From contig NZ_CP095491.1 in the NCBI RefSeq assembly GCF_023028105.1, positions 2,790,001 through 2,854,000 of the forward strand: a stretch of DNA of 64,000 nt. The letters are read 5' to 3'. Below the pieces are notes generated by a model, which had not been told where the DNA came from, ran no database searches, and worked only from the letters and a program-made list of their open reading frames with translations. This document shows positions 46,707-54,456 of the stretch, one piece after another (the stretch's first letter is position 1; each line of letters starts with the position of its first letter). Source of the DNA: Halosolutus gelatinilyticus (GTDB lineage Archaea > Halobacteriota > Halobacteria > Halobacteriales > Natrialbaceae). Made by a program: the position numbers and the translations under genes.

Positions 46707-48044
46707 CTACGGCCACAGGCCGCGAGCGTCGTGCGCCTCGGCGACCCGGGAGAGTGCGACGATGTACGCCGCGTCGCGCCACGTGACGTCCCGCGCGTCG
46801 TACTCCTCGCGGACGGACTCCCACGCTCGGAGCATCTCCGTCTCGAGTTCCTCGTGGACCCGTTCGAGGCTCCACTTGCGGCGGTTGATATCCTGGAGCC
46901 ACTCGAAGTAACTGACCGTGACCCCGCCCGCGTTGGCGAGGATGTCCGGGACGACCGGAATGGCGCGCTCCTCGAATATTCGATCGGCCGTCGAGGTCGT
47001 CGGGCCGTTCGCGCCCTCGACGATCAGCTCCGCGCTGACGTCAGCGGCGTTCTCGCCGGTGAGCACGTTCCCGATCGCGGCCGGGATCAACACGTCCACG
47101 TCGAGTTCGAGCAGGTCCGCGTTCGAGAGCGTCTCGGGGGCGTCGTAGCCCGAGACCATCCCCGGCGTCTCGTCGTGGTCCTCAACGTCGGTCGTGTCGA
47201 GGCCGTCCGGGTCGTATATCGCCCCGTCGACGTCCGACACCGCGACGATCTGCGCGCCGAGGTCGTCGAGGTAGCGCGCGGCGTTGGCGCCGACGCTCCC
47301 GAATCCCTGGACGGCGACGGTGGTGTCTTCGACATCCCAGCCGTAGTAGTCGATCGCCTCCCGCGCGACGATGCCGACGCTGCGACCGGGAGCTTTCTCC
47401 CGGCCGTAGGAACCGCCCACGACGGGCGGTTTGCCGGTGACGACGCCGGGTTCGGTCTCCCCTTCCTGCATCGAGTAGGCGTCCATGAACCACGCCATGG
47501 TTTCCGGGTCCGTCCCCATGTCGGGCGCGGGAATGTCCGTCATCGGCCCGATGACCGGCCGGAGTTCCTCCGCAAATCGCCTGGTGAGCCGTTCCTTTTC
47601 GGCGGCGCTTAGGTCCTTGGGATCGACGACAACGCCGCCTTTTGCCCCGCCGAAGGGGAGGTCCATCACGGCGCACTTCCAGGTCATCCACATCGACAGT
47701 CCGATACACTCGTCCTCGCTGACGTCCGGGTGGTATCGCAGGCCGCCCTTGTACGGCCCGCGGACGCTGTCGTGTTGGGCGCGGTAGCCGGTGTACATCG
47801 CTCGAGTCCCGTCGTCGCGCTCGAGCGGGATCGTCACCCGGTAGACGCTCGTGGGATGCCGGAGCCGATCGACGATTCCGTCGTCGACGTCGAGGTGGGC
47901 CGCCGCGCGATCGAGCTGCCGACGCGCCGTTTCGACGGCGCTCTCGGCCTCCGATTTGGCGTTCTCGGCTTCCGGTTCGACGGTCTTCGCCGTCGGTTCG
48001 GTGCGCTGCGCGTCGGATTCCGCTGTGGGATCGGCTGTTGTCAT
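46707..48044 (-). CDS. Glutamate dehydrogenase paralogue with acidic N-terminal extension
   Basis: 445 residues from ATG 48044. Catalytic landmarks as in Gdh[21 protein letters not shown], Lys in [39 protein letters not shown] and [15 protein letters not shown]. It differs by a ~45-residue acidic, Ala/Glu-rich N-terminal extension ([20 protein letters not shown]) and by [16 protein letters not shown] where the other enzyme has [10 protein letters not shown]. Two different Gdh proteins often have opposite roles or cofactors. Which is which cannot be told here. Confidence 0.93.
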   Translation of the reverse strand: MTTADPTAESDAQRTEPTAKTVEPEAENAKSEAESAVETARRQLDRAAAHLDVDDGIVDRLRHPTSVYRVTIPLERDDGTRAMYTGYRAQHDSVRGPYKGGLRYHPDVSEDECIGLSMWMTWKCAVMDLPFGGAKGGVVVDPKDLSAAEKERLTRRFAEELRPVIGPMTDIPAPDMGTDPETMAWFMDAYSMQEGETEPGVVTGKPPVVGGSYGREKAPGRSVGIVAREAIDYYGWDVEDTTVAVQGFGSVGANAARYLDDLGAQIVAVSDVDGAIYDPDGLDTTDVEDHDETPGMVSGYDAPETLSNADLLELDVDVLIPAAIGNVLTGENAADVSAELIVEGANGPTTSTADRIFEERAIPVVPDILANAGGVTVSYFEWLQDINRRKWSLERVHEELETEMLRAWESVREEYDARDVTWRDAAYIVALSRVAEAHDARGLWP

Positions 48045-48252
48045 GGTCACGCCGTAGATCTCTCGCCCCGAATCGAAGCCGCGCGAGACGATCGCCCGTC
48101 GGGGGCCGGCTCCCGATCGTCTCCGGGACGATGCGAGGGGATTTCTCCACGATCCGGATAACCCTTGCTACTTCCTTCGGGTTCGTGCAATATTTGCACA
48201 CCGCGCACTATCTCCCCTCTCATTCAAGCCGCTCGTCGTGGTCCGACCTCCC

Positions 48253-49653
48253 GTGACCATCGAGAGCATCAATCCGGCGACCGGCGAGGTCGTCGACACG
48301 TTCGACGAGGAGTCCGAATCCGAACGGGAGGAGCAACTGAAGCGGGCGAGCGAGGCGTTCGAGGACTGGTCGCGAGTCCCGATCGAAAAACGCCAGCGAC
48401 TGCTGGCCGCGGCGGGCGAGGTCCTTCGCGAGAACAGCGACGAGTACGCCACCCTGATGACCGAGGAGATGGGCAAACCGATCGACCAGGCGCGATCGGA
48501 GGTCGAGAAGTGCGCCTGGGTCTGCGACTACTACGCCGAGCACGCGGCGGAGTTCCTCGCCGACGAGGTCGTCGCGGGCGAGCCGAACGCGACGACGAAG
48601 GTCGTCTACCAACCGCTCGGTCCGATCCTCGCGATCATGCCGTGGAACTTCCCGTTCTGGCAGGTCTTCCGGTTCGCCGCGCCGAACCTCACCGCGGGCA
48701 ACGTCGGCTTGCTGAAACACGCCTCGAACGTCCCCGGGTGCGCCCGGGCGATCGAGGACGTCTTCCGCGAGGCGGGCTACCCGGAGGGCGTGTTCACCTC
48801 CCTGCTGATCAGTTCGAGCGAGATAGACCAGGTGATCGAAGACGATCGGATTAGGGGCGTCACGCTCACCGGAAGCGACGGCGCGGGCCGCGCGGTCGGC
48901 GAGACGGCGGGCAGCAACCTCAAGAAGAGCGTCCTCGAACTCGGCGGCAGCGATCCGTTCGTCGTCCTCGACGACGCCCCGATGGACAAAACCGTGGAGA
49001 CGGCGGTCCAGGCCCGGCTCATCAACAACGGCCAGTCCTGCATCGCCGCGAAGCGGTTCATCGTGGTCGAGGACGTCTACGACGAGTTCCTCGATCGGTT
49101 CGTCCAGGAGATGGACGCGCAGACGGTCGGCGATCCGACGGACGACGAGACCGATATCGGCCCCCAGGCCCGCGAGGATCTGATGGAGGAGCTCCACGAG
49201 CAGGTCGAGGAGACGATCGACCAGGGCGGCGAACTGGAACTCGGCGGCGAACCGGTGGACCGCGACGGTGCGTTCTATCCGCCGACGGTGATCACGGACC
49301 CGCCGAAAGACGCGCCCGCGGACAAAGAGGAGATGTTCGGTCCCGTCGCGACGGTGTTCAAGGTTTCCGACGAGGCGGCGGCGATCGAGAAAGCCAACGA
49401 CACCCGATTCGGTCTCGGTGCCAGCGTCTGGACGGAGGACCTCGATCGGGGCGAGCGAGTCGCCCGCGAGTTCGAGTCCGGCCTCGCGTTCGTGAACGAA
49501 CTCGTCAAGTCCGATCCGCGGCTTCCGTTCGGCGGCGTCAAAGACTCCGGCTACGGGCGCGAACTCGCCCGCCACGGCATCCGCGAGTTCGTCAACGCGA
49601 AGACGATCTGGGTCCAGCACGAAGCCGGCGAGGAGACCGAGATGGTCGAATGA
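48253..49653 (+). CDS. Aldehyde dehydrogenase, succinate-semialdehyde type
   Basis: 466 residues from GTG 48253, so the protein begins T-I-E-S-I-N-P-A-T-G-E as the family does. An upstream GTG at 48238 is possible. Oxidises succinate semialdehyde or a related short aldehyde. Motifs: PWNFPFWQVFRFAAPNLTAG, LTGSDGAGRAVGE, catalytic Glu in LELGGSDPF and catalytic Cys in NNGQSCIAAKR. Divergent from the Gdh paralogue with ~208 bases between starts. With the Gdh genes it suggests glutamate/GABA or C4 metabolism. Confidence 0.9.
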   Translation: MTIESINPATGEVVDTFDEESESEREEQLKRASEAFEDWSRVPIEKRQRLLAAAGEVLRENSDEYATLMTEEMGKPIDQARSEVEKCAWVCDYYAEHAAEFLADEVVAGEPNATTKVVYQPLGPILAIMPWNFPFWQVFRFAAPNLTAGNVGLLKHASNVPGCARAIEDVFREAGYPEGVFTSLLISSSEIDQVIEDDRIRGVTLTGSDGAGRAVGETAGSNLKKSVLELGGSDPFVVLDDAPMDKTVETAVQARLINNGQSCIAAKRFIVVEDVYDEFLDRFVQEMDAQTVGDPTDDETDIGPQAREDLMEELHEQVEETIDQGGELELGGEPVDRDGAFYPPTVITDPPKDAPADKEEMFGPVATVFKVSDEAAAIEKANDTRFGLGASVWTEDLDRGERVAREFESGLAFVNELVKSDPRLPFGGVKDSGYGRELARHGIREFVNAKTIWVQHEAGEETEMVE

Positions 49654-49712
49654 ACGGTGATTTCGGGCAGGGTCACGGATAATCGGCGCCCCGCCCAAGA
49701 CGACGCCGATTC

Positions 49713-49814
49713 TGAGAACACCACGAAAGCCCTAGCCCCTTTCATTCCCACCCGCGGTGGTCTGCCCGGTCAGCTGAGAGGTGGGAACGAGTCCGGGGCT
49801 TTCGGGGTGTTCTC
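49713..49814. mobile_element. Second palindromic element with the same terminal repeat
   Basis: The left end TGAGAACACCACGAAAGCCC (49713-49732) is inverted at the right end as GGGCTTTCGGGGTGTTCTCG (about 49796-49815), with two mismatches. Inside, CATTCCCACC near 49743 pairs with GGTGGGAACG near 49780. About 103 bp, no gene. Like the element at 31621 it sits between convergent genes (semialdehyde dehydrogenase and the esterase homologue). Interiors of the two elements differ, only the ends are shared. Confidence 0.7.
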
Positions 49815-49854
49815 GTCCGGTTTATCCTCGACAGTTGATGGTCGAGAGACGCCG

Positions 49855-51207
49855 CTAGACGCCCCACGGATACGTCTCGGGAGGCGCCTCACCACCCTCG
49901 ATCCCCATCGGGTGGAGCGCCTCGGTCTCGTCGAGGTAGACGAACGCGTCGTACCGATCGGGCAGCACGGTGGGGACGTAGTTGCCGCCCTCGTAGGCGG
50001 GATCGTAGACGACGCCGATCGCGCGGTGGCCCCGAGGTTCGGCGAGCGGTCCGCCGTCGTCCTCGTCAGCCGTTCCGTAGCCCCGATCGAACTGGACAAT
50101 GGCGTCGTCGAGGCCCGCCCGGTGGAAGACGTCCTCGTGGCTTCCCGATCGCGCCTCGGGGACGGTCATCCGTTCCATCGGCGCACCCCACTCCTCGCCG
50201 GCGATGACGGTCCCGCGGCGGGAGCCGAAGCCGACGGTCGCGACGTCCGCGTCGTCCTCGCAGACCTCCTCGCGGGCGAGTTGACCCAGATTCAGCTTCC
50301 CGCGATCGACCATGTTCGTCGCGCGGGCGTCGCCGACGTGGGTGTTGTGCGCCCAGACGATACCGGGGCCGTCGTGGAATTCGAGGAGTCGCTGGAGCGT
50401 CTCGCTCATGTGGCGATCCCTCACATTCCACGAGTTCGCGCCGCCGCGGCCCATCGCTCGATAGTACGATTCGGCGTTCTTCGCGACCAGCGCGTTCTGT
50501 TCGGCGGCGAAGGATTCGAGCGGATCGTCCCCGTCGTACCCCGCATTCTGATCAGCGATCTCCTCACGAAGCGATCGAAGCACGTCGATCACCTCCGCCT
50601 CGCAGTCTTCGGGAATCAGTCGGATCGACTGCGCGTACTCGCGGGCGTCCTCGCCGTACGGTTCGAAGCAGTGATAGGCGTCGCGGGCCCGATCCGCCAA
50701 GTCGGGGTCCAGGCCCTCCAGGTAGTCGATGACCGCGGCCATCGACTCGTAGAGGCTGTAGACGTCCAGCCCGTAGAAACCGGCCCGATCGCCGACGGGC
50801 CGATCGGCGTTGTACCCGGCCAACCAATCGACGAACGCCGCGACCTCCCAGTTGGCCCACATCCACGTCGGCCAGCGCTCGAACGACTCGAGGACCTCGC
50901 GGGCGCTCTCGGCGTCCGATCGGCCGGTCGCGTACCGCGTCACCTCGTAGCAGTCGGTCCAGTCGCCCTCGACGGCGACGAACTCGAAGTCGTGATCGTC
51001 GAGCAACCGCGCCGACAGTTGCGCCCGGAGGCGGTAGTACTCCGAGGTACCGTGCGAGGCCTCGCCGAGCAGGACCACGTCCGCGTCGGCGACGTCGTCG
51101 ACGAGGCCGCCCAGGCCTTCACCGATCGGCGTCGCTCGATCGGCGACCGCGGCCGCCGCGCGCTCCGGATCGCCCGCCGTCGTCGTGTCGATTCGGTGTG
51201 CAGTCAC
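49855..51207 (-). CDS. Erythromycin-esterase family protein
   Basis: 450 residues from GTG 51207 (a GTG at 51216 is possible). EreA/EreB fold: VVLLGEASHGTSEYYRLRAQ with the conserved Glu-Ala-Ser-His, FVAVEGDWTDCYEV, and the motif IVWAHNTHVGDARATNM with the catalytic His. The family includes hydrolases of unknown natural substrate in archaea, so macrolide resistance should not be assumed. Convergent with the dehydrogenase gene. Confidence 0.87.
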   Translation of the reverse strand: MTAHRIDTTTAGDPERAAAAVADRATPIGEGLGGLVDDVADADVVLLGEASHGTSEYYRLRAQLSARLLDDHDFEFVAVEGDWTDCYEVTRYATGRSDAESAREVLESFERWPTWMWANWEVAAFVDWLAGYNADRPVGDRAGFYGLDVYSLYESMAAVIDYLEGLDPDLADRARDAYHCFEPYGEDAREYAQSIRLIPEDCEAEVIDVLRSLREEIADQNAGYDGDDPLESFAAEQNALVAKNAESYYRAMGRGGANSWNVRDRHMSETLQRLLEFHDGPGIVWAHNTHVGDARATNMVDRGKLNLGQLAREEVCEDDADVATVGFGSRRGTVIAGEEWGAPMERMTVPEARSGSHEDVFHRAGLDDAIVQFDRGYGTADEDDGGPLAEPRGHRAIGVVYDPAYEGGNYVPTVLPDRYDAFVYLDETEALHPMGIEGGEAPPETYPWGV

Positions 51208-51354
51208 GGAACTCACCCACCAGGACTGATCCCCGCGGTTCCTTCGGCGTACCCCTTGCTGTCGTCGGTGCCCGTTCGCGGGCCGCGTCGTTTCGACCTC
51301 CGGACACATTGCGCGAAGGACACGTTTTAGTGGGATCTCCGCGACTCCGAACCT

Positions 51355-51831
51355 ATGCCCGGACTGTACTACGAGGAGTTCACCGTCGGCGAGACGATCG
51401 AGCACGAGCGCCGGCGAACGATCTCCGAGAGCGACAACCAGCGCTTTTGCGACATGACGATGAACCAGCAGCCGCTGCACCTCGATCAGGAGTTCGCCGC
51501 GGACACCGACTTCGGCGAGCGATTGGTCAACGGCCTCTACACGATGTCGCTGGCGGTTGGCATCTCGATCCCCGAGACGACCGACGGGACGATCGTCGCC
51601 AACCTCTCGTACGATACCGTCGAGCACCCGCACCCGGTCTTCCACGGCGACACGATCCGCGTTCAGTCGACGGTCGCGGACAAGCGCGAGACCAGCGACG
51701 GCGAGCGCGGCGTCGTGACCATGCACGTCGAAGTCTTCAAGGTAAACGACCCGGACGAACCGCTCGTCTGCGAGTTCGATCGGACCGTCCTCTCGCTGAA
51801 GCGCGAGCACGCGGAAGAGGGGGACGAATGA
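51355..51831 (+). CDS. MaoC-like hydratase
   Basis: 158 residues. Hotdog-fold MaoC family: YYEEFTVGETIEHERRRTI then the active-site block FCDMTMNQQPLHLDQEFA (H42). The position of the usual catalytic Asp five residues before His is Asn here (N37), as in a MaoC subgroup often encoded beside CitE-like lyases. The CitE-type gene is 5 kb away. A hydratase of an unsaturated acyl-CoA is likely. Its stop overlaps the next ATG (ATGA), so it is the first gene of a three-gene operon. Confidence 0.88.
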   Translation: MPGLYYEEFTVGETIEHERRRTISESDNQRFCDMTMNQQPLHLDQEFAADTDFGERLVNGLYTMSLAVGISIPETTDGTIVANLSYDTVEHPHPVFHGDTIRVQSTVADKRETSDGERGVVTMHVEVFKVNDPDEPLVCEFDRTVLSLKREHAEEGDE

Positions 51832-52427
51832 CGGCCCCGGATCTGGATCCCGCCGACCTCGAGTGGCTCTCGCTCGACGCTGACGAGGAGGTCGTCTGGG
51901 CGAGCGGTCCCGATCGACGGACGCTCATTCCGGCGCTCCTTGTCGGGATCCCGCTCTCGATCGTCCTGATCGGGATTTTCGTCATCGTCGGCGAGTACTT
52001 CCGGGTGACGAACACCCACTACGTCGTGACGGACCAGGCGCTCTACAAGAAGACGGGCGTGTTCTCCCGCGACGTCAAGCGGATCGAACACGGGAAGATC
52101 CAGGACATCTCCTACTCTCAGAGCGCGCTGGGGAACCACTTCGGCTACGGGGACGTCGACGTCAGCACCGCCGGCGGCTCGGGTGTCGAGCTCTCGTTCG
52201 ACTCCGTACCCGACCCGCGAGCGGTCCAGCAGCGGATCAGCGAACTGATCGACCGCCCGCGGCGCGAGGGCGACGACGAGCGATCGACCGACGACGCGCT
52301 CGCGGAGATCCTGACCGAACTCCGCGCGATCCGGGCGGCCGTAGAGGAGTCGAAGAGCGACGCGGCGCGGCCTTCGAAGGACGGCCGGGGCGCTCGTGAT
52401 GGCGACGACCGCCGAAGGCAACGATGA
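51828..52427 (+). CDS. Bacterial-PH-domain membrane protein 1
   Basis: 199 residues. Acidic start (WLSLDADEEVVWASGPDRRT), a hydrophobic hairpin (LIPALLVGIPLSIVLIGIFV), then the bPH2 (DUF304) signature TNTHYVVTDQALYKKTGVFS and IQDISYSQSALGNHFGYGDV. C-terminal ~60 residues are charged and low-complexity. Overlaps both neighbours by four bases. Membrane-associated, probably a small oligomer. Function unknown. Confidence 0.88.
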   Translation: MTAPDLDPADLEWLSLDADEEVVWASGPDRRTLIPALLVGIPLSIVLIGIFVIVGEYFRVTNTHYVVTDQALYKKTGVFSRDVKRIEHGKIQDISYSQSALGNHFGYGDVDVSTAGGSGVELSFDSVPDPRAVQQRISELIDRPRREGDDERSTDDALAEILTELRAIRAAVEESKSDAARPSKDGRGARDGDDRRRQR

Positions 52428-53077
52428 GCGACGACGCCCAACGCGCGGACGCCGGGTCAGCGGCTGATCGGTCCGACGGTCTCGAATCGCCGACCGATCG
52501 CGCGGTCGAACCCGATCCGTCGACCGATCGGGAACTCGACTGGCTCGCGCTCGACGCCGGCGAGGAACTTCGTTGGGTCGGCGGGCCGCGGATCCAGACC
52601 GTCTACCCGTGGGCCGCCCTCGGGATCGTCGGCGCGATCGCGATCCTCGGTGCGATCGCGGCGGACGTTCTCTCGCCGTGGGCGGCGCTCTGTATTCCGC
52701 CAATCGCCGTTTCGGTGTGGTGGCTGACGCTTCGCGTCTCGCGGACAACGTACCTGATCACGAACCGTCGAATCGCCGCCAAAACGGGCGTTCTCGGCCT
52801 CTCCGTGCGGTTCCTCGGACTCGATCGAATCCAGAACACGACGTTCGAACAGGGCGTGACGGGCCGGCTGTTCGACTACGGTTCCGTCGAGATCGACCCC
52901 GCCGGCGGCGCGGCGCTTTCCTTCCGCAACGTCGACGACCCGGCGCGCGTTCGAGCGCGGCTCGAAGCGCAGCGCGGACGCGACTCGCCGACCGCGGTGC
53001 CGGGCAGTCGTGAGCAGTGGGCCGCCGTCCTCGACGAAGTCAGAGGGTGGCGGCGCGCCCTCGAACGGTCTCGGTGA
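52424..53077 (+). CDS. Bacterial-PH-domain membrane protein 2
   Basis: 217 residues. Paralogue of the preceding gene: DWLALDAGEELRWVGGPRIQ, a longer membrane hairpin (WAALGIVGAIAILGAIAADV and LCIPPIAVSVWWLTL), then TTYLITNRRIAAKTGVLGLS and IQNTTFEQGVTGRLFDYGSV. The ATGA overlap shows co-translation, so the two PH proteins probably form a complex. The N-terminal ~30 residues are acidic and unstructured. Confidence 0.88.
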   Translation: MSDDAQRADAGSAADRSDGLESPTDRAVEPDPSTDRELDWLALDAGEELRWVGGPRIQTVYPWAALGIVGAIAILGAIAADVLSPWAALCIPPIAVSVWWLTLRVSRTTYLITNRRIAAKTGVLGLSVRFLGLDRIQNTTFEQGVTGRLFDYGSVEIDPAGGAALSFRNVDDPARVRARLEAQRGRDSPTAVPGSREQWAAVLDEVRGWRRALERSR

Positions 53078-53177
53078 GCCGATCGCCGGGTGCCGCACCG
53101 ATCGATCCGTTCGTCAGCGTGGCACGCGTACCCATACCGTCGGCAAGGCTTTTATCCATCAACCCGACGACAGTATC

Positions 53178-53801
53178 ATGGCGGATCTCTTCCCCGAAAC
53201 GATCGAGACCGATCGGCTGCGCCTCGAAGCGACGGGACCCGAGACGGTAGACGTCTTCGAGTTGTACGAAATCTGTTCGTCGGATCCGGGGATCGAAGAG
53301 GTCACGGCGTACGTGACGTGGGACCCACATCCGACGCCGAAGGAAACCGCCGATCACGTCGAGCGATCGGCCGACCGGTTCGAATCGAACGAGGCCGCGT
53401 CGTACGTGATTCGCCCTCTCGAGGGCGAAGACGGGGCGGAAGAGATCGCCGGCGGTGCCGGGTGCGACGTCGACTGGGACCGTCGGACGATGACGCTCGG
53501 CGTCTGGCTCCGAAAGCGGTTCTGGGGCCGGGGTTACTCCGGCGAACGCGCCGCCGCGTTCATGCACGTCGCGTTCGAGCGCCTCGACCTTGAGGTGGTC
53601 GCGGTGCTCGCGCTCGTCGATAACGATCGGTCGAAGCGGGCGATCCGGAAGTACACGGAAGCACACGGCGGCGGTCGAGAGGGGACCCTCCGGAACTGGC
53701 AGGTCATCGACGGCGAGCCCGTCGACTGCGTCCGATACAGCGTCTCGCGATCGGAGTGGAGAGAAAATCCGACGGACGTAACGGTTTGTCTCGAAGCGTG
53801 A
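53178..53801 (+). CDS. GNAT-family N-acetyltransferase
   Basis: 207 residues from ATG 53178. RimJ/RimL-like: IETDRLRLEATGPETVDVFE at the start, acetyl-CoA loop RFWGRGYSGERAAAFM, and AVLALVDNDRSKRAIRKY for the later strand/helix. Acceptor (ribosomal protein N-terminus or a small amine) cannot be told. TTTTATCC promoter element lies ~28 bases before the ATG. Convergent with the DUF5658 gene. Confidence 0.9.
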   Translation: MADLFPETIETDRLRLEATGPETVDVFELYEICSSDPGIEEVTAYVTWDPHPTPKETADHVERSADRFESNEAASYVIRPLEGEDGAEEIAGGAGCDVDWDRRTMTLGVWLRKRFWGRGYSGERAAAFMHVAFERLDLEVVAVLALVDNDRSKRAIRKYTEAHGGGREGTLRNWQVIDGEPVDCVRYSVSRSEWRENPTDVTVCLEA

Positions 53802-53837
53802 GCGCCGCGTCCGATCCACCTCGATCGCCGATCGCGA

Positions 53838-54188
53838 TCACGCCACGGTCGCGATCATGTAGATGTTGATGAAGACGGCCGCCGTCCACGGCAGCGCGAG
53901 GCCGGCCGGAACGATCGCCCGGTACTCCGCGGGGAGCATCGGTCGGCAGACGAGACCGATCCCGATCGCGACCGCTTTCAGCGCGAACATTCCCGCCAGT
54001 CCGTGGCTATCGATCGCGCCGCGGGCGATCGGGTTCGACTCGGCCAATCCAAGTTGCAGGCCGACGAAGGTCGTCACCACGTCGCCGAGGAGCGAGACGA
54101 CCACGAGTCCCCAGAACAGTCGCTCGAGGCGAACGGGCGTGACGCCGCCGGGCAGTCGGTGGCGCAGCGACGCGCCGTCGAAACTCAT
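53838..54188 (-). CDS. DUF5658-type membrane protein
   Basis: 116 residues with about three spans (LFWGLVVVSLLGDVVTTFVG, GLAGMFALKAVAIGIGLVCR, AGLALPWTAAVFINIYMIAT). The sequence GLQLGLAESNPIARG after the first span is a pattern I associate with DUF5658. Function unknown. Just upstream (54190-54220) is a 7-bp hairpin that imitates a tRNA T-arm but no tRNA forms around it. Confidence 0.78.
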   Translation of the reverse strand: MSFDGASLRHRLPGGVTPVRLERLFWGLVVVSLLGDVVTTFVGLQLGLAESNPIARGAIDSHGLAGMFALKAVAIGIGLVCRPMLPAEYRAIVPAGLALPWTAAVFINIYMIATVA

Positions 54189-54456
54189 AGGCTCCCGATC
54201 GGAGTCGAACCGATCGCCGTCCGGCCCGGAGAGCGCGCGGGGCTACCGCACGCGCCGGTTCCATCACTCCCGGTATTGTTATGGCAACCGTAGGATGGAC
54301 GGGGCCTCGGTTACGTGGCGGTAACTGGGCGCTGAGCCGTCAACGAATAGTACTAGTCCCGATGCACAGTCGCGGTCGACGCGATCGGCGACGGTAATCG
54401 GACCGGCAGCAACGATTCACCGCCGACGACCCGGCGATCGATCAGCGTCGTCGCCG

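Noticed and set aside
45456-47612. 718-codon forward frame across the citE-type gene
   Set aside because: Runs antisense to a clear CitE-family protein and through part of the Gdh paralogue. A shadow frame.
49855-51207. Antibiotic-resistance gene
   Set aside because: Erythromycin-esterase homologues are common in archaea with unknown natural substrate. Sequence alone does not support a resistance role.
54189-54290. Possible tRNA on the reverse strand (T-arm-like GATCGG-TTCGACT-CCGATC next to 54190)
   Set aside because: No matching 5' acceptor strand (GCTCCCG) upstream, and no anticodon stem-loop can be folded between. The only structure is a hairpin with one T-arm-like loop.
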